A stretch of 64,000 nucleotides of DNA from Alphaproteobacteria bacterium (lineage in GTDB: Bacteria > Pseudomonadota > Alphaproteobacteria > UBA6615), in contig JAJFJA010000015.1 of assembly GCA_021774445.1 (NCBI GenBank), positions 248,001 through 312,000 of the forward strand, read 5' to 3'. The translations under genes and the position numbers were made by a program. Below, in pieces: positions 17,104 through 26,884 of this stretch. The notes under the pieces are model-generated. The model saw only the letters and a program-made list of their open reading frames with translations, ran no database searches and was not told the DNA's origin. The stretch's first letter is position 1. Every line of letters begins with the position of its first letter.

Positions 17104-18069
17104 CTAAGTATGTCCGAAATAGGCGTTGGCGATGGCGTTGGACATATCGGCGAGTGAGATCTGCACGTTGTCGAGAAATTGGTGCAGTCGCTTCGACGTC
17201 AGTTTAGCACCAGGCCCGGTATCCATCGCGAACTCCAGCGCCCGCCGCGGCTTTTCCAATTCGTCTCGGCGCTGCTTATCGTGACGCTGCTCCAAATCGT
17301 GCAGGCGCTCAGTCACGCGTTGAATGCACAGGGCGACGGCGCGCGGAAACTCCGTGTCATAAAGCAAGAAGGTGGCAATATCGCCGGGGCTCGAGCTCGC
17401 CGGATGACGGTAGCGGTAGGCATGATAACCGGATACGGAACGCAGCATCGTGCTCCATTGCACTGACGAAACCGCGTCCGGATCTTGCAAGGATAGACGG
17501 TCATAGCCGATATCAAGCACTCGGGTTGTCTGATCGGCACGCTCGAGATATTTGCCGAGTTGGTAAAAGCTGTAGGGCTCGCCACGCAAAAAGGTCCCGT
17601 CGGCGATACCGTCGAAGGTTTGGCAGTGGGTGACCATCCCGCTCGCCACACTGGACAATTGCGAGAGCATGATTGTGGGTAAGGTCTTAGCCTTCATAGC
17701 ATTGTGGAACAGGTTAATTTGGGTCCACATCTCGGTGCTGATCAGGTGTCGGACCGTGCGAGCGTTCTCGCGTGCGTTCGCCACCGAAAAGGCGATCGAG
17801 GTCGGGTTGCCGCGGTCGAGTATGTAGAAATCAAGAACTGCACGGGCGTTGGCTTGGTCGTGATTCTCGAAGAAGCGCTCGGTGTCGGAATAAAGGTCGA
17901 GCACACGGCGCCAATCGGGTCCAGCCGGATTGTCGCGGGCATATGTTTCGTTGATATGCAGGATGCGCGCCGTGTTCTCCGCCCGCTCGAGATAGCGCCC
18001 GAGCCAGTAGAGGTTCTCTGCAAAGCGTGCGAGCAAACTAGACAAGGACCCAGGTATCCTTCGAGCCAC
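17104..18069 (-). CDS. Alpha-E domain protein (DUF403)
   Basis: About 315-321 aa helical protein. 'FAENLYWLGRYLERAENTARIL' near the N-terminus is the classic opening of the alpha-E family, with 'LRGEPYSFYQLGKYLERADQTTRVLD' mid-protein. The family nearly always accompanies a circularly permuted ATP-grasp protein and a transglutaminase; a role in a peptide-forming or modifying system has been proposed from that context. The start overlaps the ATP-grasp gene by about 30 bp; shorter TTG starts near 18048 are equally possible, and translational coupling is likely. Confidence 0.85.
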   Translation of the reverse strand: MARRIPGSLSSLLARFAENLYWLGRYLERAENTARILHINETYARDNPAGPDWRRVLDLYSDTERFFENHDQANARAVLDFYILDRGNPTSIAFSVANARENARTVRHLISTEMWTQINLFHNAMKAKTLPTIMLSQLSSVASGMVTHCQTFDGIADGTFLRGEPYSFYQLGKYLERADQTTRVLDIGYDRLSLQDPDAVSSVQWSTMLRSVSGYHAYRYRHPASSSPGDIATFLLYDTEFPRAVALCIQRVTERLHDLEQRHDKQRRDELEKPRRALEFAMDTGPGAKLTSKRLHQFLDNVQISLADMSNAIANAYFGHT

Positions 18070-19498
18070 CGCCCTGAGACGAGTTGACGACCAGCGATCC
18101 GCGGCGTAACGCCACCCGGGTGAGTCCGCCGGGAAGCACCCAGGTTGATTTGCCGGTTAACGCAAAGGGCCGCAGATCAACGTGTCGCGGCTCAACCTTG
18201 CGGCCGATCAAAGTGGGGCATACGGAAAGACTGACCATCGGCTGGCTAATATAGTTGGCGGGGTCCGCCTTCAGCTTGGTGCGCAATTCGCGAAGCTCGC
18301 GCTGGCTTGAGCGCGGGCCAATGACGACGCCATAACCACCGGCTTCGCCAACCGGCTTGGTGACGAGACCGTCCAGGTTGTCCAGGGTCTTCGCCAGGCC
18401 GTCGGCCTCGCGACAAATGTTGGTCGGTACGTTCGGCAGGATGGGATCTTCGTCCAAGTAATACCGGATAATACGGGGAACATAGGCGTAGACCGCCTTG
18501 TCATCGGCAACGCCGGTGCCGACCGCGTTGGCCAGCGTCACGTTGCCTTTACGGTAAGCGCGGAACAGCCCGGGGACGCCAAGAGTGCTGTCCGGCCGAA
18601 ACGCCTCAGGGTCGAGAAAGTCATCGTTGATCCGGCGATAGATGACATGGACGGGCGAGAGTCCGGCCGTCGTCCGCATAAAGACCTTGTCATTCTCGAC
18701 GATAAGGTCGCGTCCTTCGACGAGCGGTGCCCCCATCTCGCGGGCGAGGAACACATGCTCGAAATAAGCCGCGTTGAAAATACCGGGTGAGAGCACGACG
18801 ACCTCCGGATGGCTCATACCCTGTGGGGCCACTTCGGTCATCGCGCGCATTAAGCGCTCGCCGTACTGATCCACTTCAGCCACGGCAATACCGTCGGCCA
18901 GGTCGGGGAAGGCGCGCATCATAAGATGCCGATTCTCGATCACATAAGAGACACCTGACGGTATGCGCCCGTTGTCCTCGAGCACGCAGAGTTTTCCCTT
19001 GCCGTCGCGGACGATGTCGGTGCCGCAGATGTGGATATACGTGCCATGGGGCAAGTCGAGGCCGCGCATCTCAGGCCGATAGTTGTCGTTGCCTTGCACC
19101 AGATCGGCCGGCACGATGCCGTCCTTTAGAATATACGCGTCGTGATAAATGTCGTGTAGGAATAAGTTTAATGCGGTGATACGTTGTTTGACTCCGGTCT
19201 CGATCATCTCCCAATCTTTAGTCGACAGCACTCGCGGGATAACGTCGAACGGGAGCACACGATCGATGGCATCGCGGTCCGAATAGACGGTGAAGGTGAT
19301 GCCAAGGTTTAATAATTCTGTTTCCGCATCGCGGGCGCGGCGACGAAGGCCGCCATTGTCCAGTGCGTTCAGGCGACTGCGGATTTCACGGGTGTGGGAA
19401 AGGCCACGGCGTCCCAACATCTCGCAGAAATAGTCGCCGGGGTCGTAGTCGGCCAGGAGTGGCGTTCGGGACTGAGACTGCCGCCGTGTGTTGCTCAT
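18038..19498 (-). CDS. Circularly permuted type 2 ATP-grasp protein (DUF404/DUF407)
   Basis: 486 aa. 'GVKQRITALNLFLHDIYHDA' (residues 102-121), 'GTYIHICGTDIVRDGKGKLC', 'VLEDNGRIPSGVSYVIENR' and 'VLSPGIFNAAYFEH' are family hallmarks; the basic 'KPVGEAGGYGVVIG' segment near 400 is the ATP-binding loop displaced by circular permutation. ATP-grasp enzymes join a carboxylate to an amine or thiol. The first gene of a two-gene unit with the alpha-E protein; the transglutaminase gene lies upstream on the same strand. Confidence 0.9.
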   Translation of the reverse strand: MSNTRRQSQSRTPLLADYDPGDYFCEMLGRRGLSHTREIRSRLNALDNGGLRRRARDAETELLNLGITFTVYSDRDAIDRVLPFDVIPRVLSTKDWEMIETGVKQRITALNLFLHDIYHDAYILKDGIVPADLVQGNDNYRPEMRGLDLPHGTYIHICGTDIVRDGKGKLCVLEDNGRIPSGVSYVIENRHLMMRAFPDLADGIAVAEVDQYGERLMRAMTEVAPQGMSHPEVVVLSPGIFNAAYFEHVFLAREMGAPLVEGRDLIVENDKVFMRTTAGLSPVHVIYRRINDDFLDPEAFRPDSTLGVPGLFRAYRKGNVTLANAVGTGVADDKAVYAYVPRIIRYYLDEDPILPNVPTNICREADGLAKTLDNLDGLVTKPVGEAGGYGVVIGPRSSQRELRELRTKLKADPANYISQPMVSLSVCPTLIGRKVEPRHVDLRPFALTGKSTWVLPGGLTRVALRRGSLVVNSSQGGGSKDTWVLV

Positions 19499-19653
19499 AC
19501 CTTGCTCCGCACTTAGCGGCGGACCTTTTACGGGTTATTAGCACCGCCTCATCGCAATGACAGACCAGAATTAAATCGATAGCCTGTTCATGACGATCGA
19601 GCATAACGGGTAACCTGGACTATGGGAACAGCGTCAAGTTGCGGCTTAGATCG

Positions 19654-20553
19654 TCAGGCAACGTTGTCCAGTACAAGGGTGGAGCGCACCGACACGTCGA
19701 TGGACATTTCGATGAAGTCCTCGGGGCCGCCGTCGTAGGTGCCGGAGACGGGAATCGCTTGGGAGGGCTCTCGGGCAACCGCAACCGGTACCAGATTGGC
19801 GCCGCCATAGGACCCGTTCGTGGGGTCAAACTCCAACCAGCCGGCGCCCGGCAGATATACCTGAACCCACGCATGGGTGGCACCGGCGCCGACGACTTCA
19901 CTCTCCTGCCCCTCAATCGCCGGGTCGTAGAGATAGCCGCTGACGAAACGCGCGGCTAGGCCCACGCTGCGCACGGCTTCCATCATCAGGACGGCGAAGT
20001 CGCGGCAGGTGCCGGCTTGTCGCTCCAGCGTCTGAACAGGGTTCTGTACTCCCGGCTCATAGCGGGATTCGTAGAGGAATTCGTCGTGAATGCCGGTCGT
20101 CAGCGACAACAGGAAACTCTCGGTCGACTTGGTATTGTCATCCGGGGCGAGAAACCGCCGAGCCCAGTCGGTCACGAGGCGTTCGGGATCGGAATAATGA
20201 CGCTCGATCGTGCGACCCAGATCCGGGATTTCGCTTAGGGGGTAGCTGAACGGGATGACCCTGGCAAAGTTCTCGATGGGGAATTCCGGCGCGCTGGAGG
20301 TGTGTCGGTCGATGACGATCTGAGAGACGAAGGTCAGCGTGTCGGCGGGTTGCGGGAAAGTGGCAATGGCCACCGAGTTGCCGAATACGTCATGTAGCCA
20401 ACGCAGTTCGGCCTGCGGCGTGATCGAGATTGTGGCGTCGAGCAGGCGTAGGTCGTGACTGTCGCGCGGCCGGAACATCATGCGGTGAGGGCCGAATTTC
20501 ACCGGTCGGCGATAGCGATAGGTGGTCTCGTGGTGTACGGTCAGTCGTCGCAA
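19654..20553 (-). CDS. Transglutaminase-like protease family protein
   Basis: 299 aa. An N-terminal bacterial transglutaminase-associated domain ('HHETTYRYRRPVKFGPHRMM') precedes the transglutaminase core. The catalytic triad is visible: Cys in 'RQAGTCRDFAVLMMEA', His in 'THAWVQVYLPGAGW' and Asp in 'EFDPTNGSY'. No signal peptide. It precedes the ATP-grasp and alpha-E genes, completing a trio known in many proteobacteria; hydrolysis or transfer on an amide bond is the likely chemistry. Confidence 0.9.
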   Translation of the reverse strand: MRRLTVHHETTYRYRRPVKFGPHRMMFRPRDSHDLRLLDATISITPQAELRWLHDVFGNSVAIATFPQPADTLTFVSQIVIDRHTSSAPEFPIENFARVIPFSYPLSEIPDLGRTIERHYSDPERLVTDWARRFLAPDDNTKSTESFLLSLTTGIHDEFLYESRYEPGVQNPVQTLERQAGTCRDFAVLMMEAVRSVGLAARFVSGYLYDPAIEGQESEVVGAGATHAWVQVYLPGAGWLEFDPTNGSYGGANLVPVAVAREPSQAIPVSGTYDGGPEDFIEMSIDVSVRSTLVLDNVA

Positions 20554-20693
20554 TGGCGGATACTCCGGTCGCGCCTCTGAGGCGCCGGTCTGTTTATCAG
20601 ATGAGCCGCTGACTCGGCAAATCTCACAGTAGGCCCAAAATGGGTGCTGTGCAGCTTTGTTACGAGGGCATCACATCGGCTGGGCCATATGGA

Positions 20694-20717
20694 AACGGTG
20701 GTCCAGGGACCACCGTT
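20694..20717 (-). terminator. Stem-loop downstream of the DEAD-box helicase gene
   Basis: Perfect 11-bp arms AACGGTGGTCC and GGACCACCGTT around a 2-bp centre, 20 bp past the helicase stop. On the minus strand it is followed only by TTTCC, so termination may be partial. Confidence 0.5.
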
Positions 20718-20736
20718 ACATGTTTAGGCGGGTTCG

Positions 20737-22005
20737 TCAGGCGGCCCGCCGTCGGCGCCGGGGCCGGTGGCCAGACGTGTCGTTCGCGGCCGCGGTACGA
20801 GGGCGTTGATGCTTTTGCCAGGGCCTGTCGTGGGACCGTTTGGGCTCAGTTCGGCCTGCCGAAGCTGCCGCAGCGGGCTCTTCCCCGATCACCGCCAGCC
20901 GGCGCCGGATCAGCCGTTCGATGCCGCGTAATGAGCCGCGTTCGGTGGAATCGCAGAAGGAGAGGGCGATCCCCGCGGCGCCGGCGCGCGCCGTCCGTCC
21001 GATGCGGTGGACGTAGCTTTCCGGCTCACTGGGCAGTTCAAAGTTGATCACATGGGAGATGGCGTCGACATCGATGCCTCGGGCAGCGATGTCGGTCGCT
21101 ACCAGAATCCTGGCATCGCCGGTGCGAAATCGCTTGAGGGCCCGCTGGCGGGCGCCCTGAGACTTGTTGCCATGAATAGCTTCGGCGTCGAAGCCGCACT
21201 TACCAAGGTGTTCGGCAACGCGGTTGGCGCGGTGCTTGGTGCGGGCGAAGACGATCACCCGCGACAGCGCCGGATCCTCGAGTAGCTTGGCGAGTAAGCT
21301 TCGCTTACCGGCAGTTTCGACGTGGTAGACGCTCTGCTCGATGCTCTCGACCGGGGTCGCCTGGGGCGTTACTTCGACGCGGATCGGGTTGGTCAGAATG
21401 TCGGCAGAGAGACTCCCGACCTCGTTTGGCATCGTAGCGGAGAAAAGCAGTGATTGGCGTGCCTTGGGCAGGGCCGAGATGATCTTTCGGACGTCGCGGA
21501 CGAAGCCCATGTCGAGCATCCGGTCGGCCTCGTCGAGGACAAGATACTCAACCGCGTCGAGCCCCAGCCGGCGTTGACTCATGAGGTCGAGAAGGCGGCC
21601 CGGCGTGGCGATGACGATGTCGACGCCACGTTGCAAGGCGTTGACTTGCGGCCGCTGACTGACGCCGCCGAAGATCACGGTCTGGCGCAGATGCAGATAT
21701 TTGCCGTAGCCGCGAAAGTCCTCGCCGATCTGAATGGCGAGTTCGCGGGTTGGCGCGAGAACCAAAGCGCGCGGGCCGCGCGACCGGTTGTTGCCGTGTG
21801 TTCGGGAAAGTTGGTGGAGAATAGGCAGCGCGAAGGCCGCGGTCTTGCCGGTGCCGGTCTGGGCGATGCCCAGCATATCCCGGCCGTTGAGGAGTTCGGG
21901 GATGGCCTGCGCCTGAATCGGCGTCGGATTGACATGGTTCCTAGCGTTTAAGGCACGCTGGATCGGATCGGCGAGGCCGAGTTCGGAGAAATTACTGATG
22001 GTCAC
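20737..22005 (-). CDS. DEAD-box ATP-dependent RNA helicase
   Basis: 422 aa, RhlE-like size. Motifs in order: Q motif '[11 protein letters not shown]' (residues 27-37), motif I AQTGTGKT, motif Ia 'PTRELA', DEAD (near 155), SAT, then 'ARGIDV' and '[10 protein letters not shown]' in the second RecA domain, and a basic C-terminal tail from about 385. It unwinds structured RNA, typically in ribosome assembly or cold adaptation. The start is GTG at 22005 with an AGGA-type ribosome site. The leader contains two stable hairpins. Confidence 0.92.
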   Translation of the reverse strand: MTISNFSELGLADPIQRALNARNHVNPTPIQAQAIPELLNGRDMLGIAQTGTGKTAAFALPILHQLSRTHGNNRSRGPRALVLAPTRELAIQIGEDFRGYGKYLHLRQTVIFGGVSQRPQVNALQRGVDIVIATPGRLLDLMSQRRLGLDAVEYLVLDEADRMLDMGFVRDVRKIISALPKARQSLLFSATMPNEVGSLSADILTNPIRVEVTPQATPVESIEQSVYHVETAGKRSLLAKLLEDPALSRVIVFARTKHRANRVAEHLGKCGFDAEAIHGNKSQGARQRALKRFRTGDARILVATDIAARGIDVDAISHVINFELPSEPESYVHRIGRTARAGAAGIALSFCDSTERGSLRGIERLIRRRLAVIGEEPAAAASAGRTEPKRSHDRPWQKHQRPRTAAANDTSGHRPRRRRRAA

Positions 22006-22020
22006 GTAGGAGTCCTTATG

Positions 22021-22105
22021 CGCCCAGCGGCGCGGACGGCGTCTTAGACGCGGCCTAGCCTGGGCGTTTTCCCTGCTCCGGGCGCGGCCGGAGCGGGCTT
22101 TTTTT
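22021..22105. promoter_or_regulatory. Tandem hairpins with T-runs upstream of the helicase gene
   Basis: Hairpin 1: CGCCCAG (22021-22027) with CTGGGCG (22060-22066), enclosing GCGTC-TTA-GACGC, then TTTT. Hairpin 2: GCTCCGG (22075-22081) with CCGGAGC (22088-22094), extended by a CC/GG pair and one T-G pair, then seven T. Read rightward they look like two intrinsic terminators, though no rightward gene precedes them. Read leftward they form the folded 5' leader of the helicase mRNA. Confidence 0.5.
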
Positions 22106-22269
22106 GATTATTGTTCCCAGGATGTGGCGCCGCCATGGGCAGCGCTTCGCGCGATCGCGAGACAATGTATGGACGCTAGATGGCCCTGTTGGCTCGAAAT
22201 GTCAAGGGAATCAATTTCTTATAGATGTCAGTTGGGTCCACAACGCAGCTAGAGCAAGCGCTACCGCCA

Positions 22270-23106
22270 TCAGTCCTGCCAGCCAAGGACACGGATAACC
22301 CGGGCCGCTTCCTGGGCCATGATCGGTATAACGTCGCCCATGATCTGGAGCCTATCGAAGCGCTGCGGGTCTCTGTCGAGTGCCTGTCGGAGCCCGCTGC
22401 CAAAGGCCTGCCGAAGGCTGGTGCCGACGTTGAACTTGGCGACCCGGGTCTTCGCCAAGGCCGCTAGATCGGCCGCAAAAATGCCAGACGTGCCATGGAT
22501 TACCAGCGGTACCGTGGTTCGGTGCTCAATTTCGGCCAGGAGGTCAAAGTCGATCACCGATCCGGGTTCCTTCAAGCGATGGATATTGCCGACAGAAACG
22601 GCCATGGCCGTCAAACCGCTCTCAGCGGCGAGACGGGTGGCCTCATCGACGTCCGTCGCCGCGGACCGAATATGGTCGCGGCCTTCGGCGTAGGGCACCG
22701 AACCGATTTCGGCTTCGACCGATACGTCCGCTGAGCGGCCATATGCAACGATATCCCTGGTGCCTGCGATGTTTTGGTCTAGCGGTAGTTGTGAGCCGTC
22801 GAACATAACGGAGGTCATACCGGCATCGACGGCGCGCTTTACTTGGTCAATTTCGTAACAATGATCGAGATGGGCGCAGACCGGAACCGCGGCCTGCTCG
22901 GCGAGGGTCCTGAAACTCTTGGCGATCACCTCGACCGGCGTAAACCGCGTATAGTCGAGACTGGCGGACAGAACCACCGGGGCGCCGGTGGTTTCGGCCG
23001 CGTCGACGACGGCTCTGGCGTCCTCCCAGCCGAATACGCTGAACGCCGCGACACCATAGTCGGCCCGCATCGCGGGCTCGAGGATTGTCTTCAGGTTGAC
23101 CAGCAC
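22270..23106 (-). CDS. iolJ: Class II aldolase of the inositol pathway (IolJ-like)
   Basis: 278 aa, class II fructose-bisphosphate aldolase family. Zinc-ligand histidines appear in 'PVCAHLDHCYEID' near residue 80 and in 'VIHGTSGIF' near 205; 'VSVEAEIGSVP' and 'KFNVGTSLR' are further family sites. The last gene of the iolD-C-B-J unit, which supports action on 6-phospho-5-dehydro-2-deoxygluconate, giving dihydroxyacetone phosphate and malonate semialdehyde. The start is GTG. A tagatose-bisphosphate aldolase would look similar without this context. Confidence 0.8.
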   Translation of the reverse strand: MLVNLKTILEPAMRADYGVAAFSVFGWEDARAVVDAAETTGAPVVLSASLDYTRFTPVEVIAKSFRTLAEQAAVPVCAHLDHCYEIDQVKRAVDAGMTSVMFDGSQLPLDQNIAGTRDIVAYGRSADVSVEAEIGSVPYAEGRDHIRSAATDVDEATRLAAESGLTAMAVSVGNIHRLKEPGSVIDFDLLAEIEHRTTVPLVIHGTSGIFAADLAALAKTRVAKFNVGTSLRQAFGSGLRQALDRDPQRFDRLQIMGDVIPIMAQEAARVIRVLGWQD

Positions 23107-23115
23107 GAGGATGCC

Positions 23116-23958
23116 TTACTTGAATTTGGCAATCATGTCCTTGATGCCGGGGATGGTTTCGACTTGATATGCATGCTCCGCCTGGAAATGCTGCACCAAA
23201 GGCCGCTGACTTTGCCCACCTAGCACGGTGAAATAGTACATCTCGTAGCCTGGCGCGGCGACACAAGGGTGATAGCCCTTGGTGATGGCGAAAGTCGAGG
23301 CGTCGACGATATGGAAGGCCTCACCGGTCTTACCGTCCTCCGCCTGCAGCAGTTGCATGCCGAAGCCGTTGTTCGGTTTAAAACGGAAATTGTAGATCTC
23401 TTCGTGGCGGGTCTCGCCAGGCAAACGGTCGGTATCGTGCTTGTGCGACGGAAAGCCGGACCAGCCGCCGGCGCCGACGGTGAATAACTCCGACACCAAC
23501 AGGCGACCGACGCGGCCAGACTGTTTCTGACCCAAGATATGCTTAATCTTGCGATGGGTCTTGGTATCGTCGGAGCCATATTGGACTTTGTCGATCTCAT
23601 CCTTGCGCACGGCGAAAGGGTCAAGCGTCTGCGTGAATTGCGCGCCGGAAACGAAGACCTCGGCGGTGTCGGTCAGGCAGACCATTTGAGCCTTGCCGCC
23701 GGATGGGACATAGACGCCTTCCGGCTCACCGTCCCAGACGTCGGTGCCGCGCTCGCCGATGCCATCAAAGGCCGCGCCCTCGACGTCGACATCGACTGAT
23801 CCGGTTGCCGGTACGATACATGTTTCATAACCGGGCACCTGATATTCAAAGGCCTCGCCCTGCTTGAGCTTGACGATGTTGAAGTAGGTCAACGGCACGG
23901 GTCTATTGTGGGCGTCGAATAAGGGGATGTTCCGGTTGTCGTAAGGTGGGATATGCAT
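23116..23958 (-). CDS. iolB: 5-deoxy-glucuronate isomerase
   Basis: 280 aa KduI/IolB family cupin. The segment 'GFPSHKHDTD' followed by 'ETRHEEIYNFRF' near residues 167-190 provides the metal-binding His/Glu residues and is diagnostic. 'KGYHPCVAAPGYEMYYFTVL' lies near the end. It converts 5-deoxy-glucuronate to the keto sugar acid that IolC phosphorylates. It sits between iolC and iolJ with gaps of 9-11 bp and has an AGGAGA ribosome site. Confidence 0.9.
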   Translation of the reverse strand: MHIPPYDNRNIPLFDAHNRPVPLTYFNIVKLKQGEAFEYQVPGYETCIVPATGSVDVDVEGAAFDGIGERGTDVWDGEPEGVYVPSGGKAQMVCLTDTAEVFVSGAQFTQTLDPFAVRKDEIDKVQYGSDDTKTHRKIKHILGQKQSGRVGRLLVSELFTVGAGGWSGFPSHKHDTDRLPGETRHEEIYNFRFKPNNGFGMQLLQAEDGKTGEAFHIVDASTFAITKGYHPCVAAPGYEMYYFTVLGGQSQRPLVQHFQAEHAYQVETIPGIKDMIAKFK

Positions 23959-23969
23959 GTCCCGCTCTC

Positions 23970-24935
23970 CTAGGCGCGTTCAGAAATAAAATCGTTGATT
24001 TCGTTGGTCGTCGGCATGGCCGAGGCGCAGCCGGGGCGGCTGACGACGATGGCGGCGGCGGCGGTACCCCGGATAACGGCCTGTTCTAGGGGATGGTTCT
24101 GGAGCAAACCAAAGACCAGGCCGCCCATAAAGGCGTCGCCGGCCCCGAACGGCTTCAGTGCGGTTACCGGAAAGATCGGTGTTTCGAGTACGCGGCGGTC
24201 CGCAAGGGTGACAGATCCCGCTTCGCCCTGCTTGAAGACGACGAGGCGGCCGTTGGTCGCGGCCAATTCGGTGGCCTTGGCATAGGCGTCAGAATCGGCA
24301 CCGGACAGCACCGCGAACTCTTCGTCGTTGCCGATGACGGCGTCGCACATTGCGGCGGCTTCGCCATATACACGGCTCGCTTGTGCCGCCGTTTCCCAAG
24401 AATATGGCCGATAATCGATGTCGAGGATCGTTGCGGTGCCGGCCTGCCGGGCAATCGAGAACGCTTCGAGCACAGCCGAGCGCGACGGCTCCTGCGCCAA
24501 GGCGGTGCCGGTGACGATGAGGCAGGCTGCTTGCTCCAGGCTTGCGGCTCTGACGTCTGCCGGGGTCAGGGTCAAATCGGCGGCGTCGTTTCTGTAGATG
24601 ACGACCTCGCAGTCGGTGGCGCGGGTCTCGGCGAGGGCGAGGGAGGTCCGATGCTGGCCGTGGACGGTCCGGCAGCGCGACGCGTCGACGCCGGCGGTGG
24701 CGAGGGTGCGGCGGACGAAACGGCCGACCGGGTCGTCGGACAGAGGCGCCAACAGTGCCGCCCGGGCGCCCTGGCGGCGCAGCGCCACCGCGATATTTGC
24801 TGCCGAGCCGCCGACATCGGCGCGAAAGCTCGATGCTTCCTCAGTCTTGGCCCCGTCGGGCAGGGGATAGAGATCCATGCCGGCGCGGCCGATGACGACC
24901 GCATCCAAAGGTCTCGATCTGTCGAGGGCGAACAT
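23970..24935 (-). CDS. iolC: 5-dehydro-2-deoxygluconokinase
   Basis: 321 aa PfkB-family sugar kinase. 'DVGGSAANIAVALRRQG' near residue 41 is the first PfkB signature and 'KPFGAGDAFMGGLVFGLL' near 266 holds the catalytic aspartate (GAGD). The start at 24935 shares one base with the iolD stop (TAATG), showing translational coupling. An upstream in-frame extension into iolD is not supported. It phosphorylates the sugar acid made by IolB. Confidence 0.88.
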   Translation of the reverse strand: MFALDRSRPLDAVVIGRAGMDLYPLPDGAKTEEASSFRADVGGSAANIAVALRRQGARAALLAPLSDDPVGRFVRRTLATAGVDASRCRTVHGQHRTSLALAETRATDCEVVIYRNDAADLTLTPADVRAASLEQAACLIVTGTALAQEPSRSAVLEAFSIARQAGTATILDIDYRPYSWETAAQASRVYGEAAAMCDAVIGNDEEFAVLSGADSDAYAKATELAATNGRLVVFKQGEAGSVTLADRRVLETPIFPVTALKPFGAGDAFMGGLVFGLLQNHPLEQAVIRGTAAAAIVVSRPGCASAMPTTNEINDFISERA

Positions 24936-26815
24936 TAAACGCCGCGCCGCTGCCGGGCCCGGCCGGCATCCCAGTCGGCGCCCGCCTTGAGGACCTCTTC
25001 GCGGTCCGATACCTCGGGCATACCGACTTCCCACCAGGTGTGACCTTCGGTGGTCCAGCCGTCGTGGGCGTCGACTTTGAGCGAGATAACGTAAGTTCTG
25101 TCCGCGGCCTTGGCGCGCGCGAGGGCGGCTTCCAGTTCGCTGACGGATTCCACCGTTTCGGCCTGTGCCCCCATCGCCCGTGCATGGGCCTCGAAGTCGA
25201 CCGCGAATGGCTCAACGTCCAGGTGGCAGTCGGCGATCAAGTTGTTGAACGACACGTTGCCGGTGTTGTTCTGGAGCTTGTTGATGACCGCGAAACCGCC
25301 ATTGTCGCAAATAACGACGATGAGCTTCTTGCCGGACAGCACCGATGAATAGATGTCGGAGTTCTGAATGAGATAAGAGCCGTCGCCGACCAGCACGATG
25401 GTGTCGGCGTCGGGTTCGGTCTCCTGCTGGGCAATGCGGGCGCCCCAACCGCCGGCGATTTCATAACCCATACAGGAAAAACCGAACTCAATATCGACCG
25501 TGCCGAGCCCCTTGGTGCGCCAATTTGCGGCTAGTTCCGCCGGTAGGCCGCCGGCGGCGGTGACCACCCGATCACGCTCACCGCTCAGCCGGTTCACGGC
25601 GCCGACGACCTGTGCGTAAGTCATCGGCGCGTTGCCGGGGCGCGTGTTGGTGTCGACATACCGGTTCCAGTCGGACACTTCTCGCTTCGCCTGGCTGGCC
25701 CAGTCGCCGGGCGAGGACCAACCGCCAAGCGCTGCGCCGAGTAAGCCAATTGCGGTCCGAGCGTCGCCGACCACAGGCACGGCCATATGCTTGCCGGCGT
25801 CATAGCGGCCGACGTTGACGGAGATAATTCGGGCGTCGCGATCGAACGCGGTCCAGGAGCCGGTCGTGAAGTCCTGCAGGCGGGTGCCGATGGCTAGGAT
25901 GACATCGGCCTGGGCGGCCAAATTATTTGCCGAATTAGATCCGGTTACGCCAATGGGGCCACAATTGAGCGGGTGGTCGTGGCTGAGGTTGGCCCGCCCG
26001 GCGATGGTTTCGACGACGGGAATATTGTGTTTCTCGGCGAGCTTAGCCAGCTCCGCCGTGGCCAGGCTGTATTGCACGCCGCCGCCGGTGATGATCAGGG
26101 GTCGAACCGCCGTTCGCAGCAGGGAGACGGCATCCTTGATGTCAGCGGGATCCGGGACGAGCCGGCGAATGCGATGGGTGCGCGGCTCGAAGAAGCGTGC
26201 CGGGTAGTCGTAGGCGACGCCCTGAACGTCTTGGGGTAGCCCAAGAAAAGCCGGGCCGCAGTCGGCCGGGTCGAGCATTGTGTCGATGGCCGTGGTCAGC
26301 GATGGGATAAGCTGGGCCGGATGGGTGATCCGATCCCAATAGCGGGTGACAGTTCTGAAGGCATCGTTGACGGTGACCGTCGGGTCGGAGAAATGCTCGA
26401 CCTGTTGCAGGACAGGGTCCGGCAGGCGGTGATGATAGCTGTCGCCGGAGAGCAGCAGGACCGGCAGGCGGTTGGAATGGGCGACGCCGGCGGCGGTGAC
26501 CATGTTGGTGGCCCCCGGGCCGATCGACGACGTCGCGACCATGATGCGTCGGCGCAGCTTGGCCTTGGCATAGGCGATGGCGGCCAGGGCCATGGATTGC
26601 TCGTTTTGGCCGCGCCATGTGGGCAAAATCTCGCGGGCGCTGTAGAGGGCCTCGCCGAGGCAACTTACATTGCCATGACCGAAGATAGCGAAGGCGCCGG
26701 CAAAAAGCGGTATCTCCTGCCCGTCGATCTCAATGCGCTGGGCCGTAAGATGGCGCACCAAAGCCTGGGCCATGGTGGCTCGGGTCGTCTTGGACGTGCT
26801 GGCGGTGTCGTTCAT
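24935..26815 (-). CDS. iolD: 3D-(3,5/4)-trihydroxycyclohexane-1,2-dione hydrolase
   Basis: 626 aa thiamine-diphosphate enzyme. 'PLFAGAFAIFGHGNVSCLGE' near residues 37-56 is distinctive for IolD; the ThDP-binding 'VGDGSYLIQNSDIYSSVLSGK' region (first 20 residues fall near 470-490) follows the usual order. It opens the inositol ring derivative made by IolE. The start at 26815 was chosen because the conserved protein begins there; the same frame stays open upstream across the divergent promoter by chance. First gene of the leftward operon, with a LacI-type operator 70 bp upstream. Confidence 0.92.
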   Translation of the reverse strand: MNDTASTSKTTRATMAQALVRHLTAQRIEIDGQEIPLFAGAFAIFGHGNVSCLGEALYSAREILPTWRGQNEQSMALAAIAYAKAKLRRRIMVATSSIGPGATNMVTAAGVAHSNRLPVLLLSGDSYHHRLPDPVLQQVEHFSDPTVTVNDAFRTVTRYWDRITHPAQLIPSLTTAIDTMLDPADCGPAFLGLPQDVQGVAYDYPARFFEPRTHRIRRLVPDPADIKDAVSLLRTAVRPLIITGGGVQYSLATAELAKLAEKHNIPVVETIAGRANLSHDHPLNCGPIGVTGSNSANNLAAQADVILAIGTRLQDFTTGSWTAFDRDARIISVNVGRYDAGKHMAVPVVGDARTAIGLLGAALGGWSSPGDWASQAKREVSDWNRYVDTNTRPGNAPMTYAQVVGAVNRLSGERDRVVTAAGGLPAELAANWRTKGLGTVDIEFGFSCMGYEIAGGWGARIAQQETEPDADTIVLVGDGSYLIQNSDIYSSVLSGKKLIVVICDNGGFAVINKLQNNTGNVSFNNLIADCHLDVEPFAVDFEAHARAMGAQAETVESVSELEAALARAKAADRTYVISLKVDAHDGWTTEGHTWWEVGMPEVSDREEVLKAGADWDAGRARQRRGV

Positions 26816-26884
26816 CGCTCTGTCGTATCCCTGTTCGCGGGTCCGCGGTGTTGACGTCCTATAGTATCGCGCCGTAGATATTGA

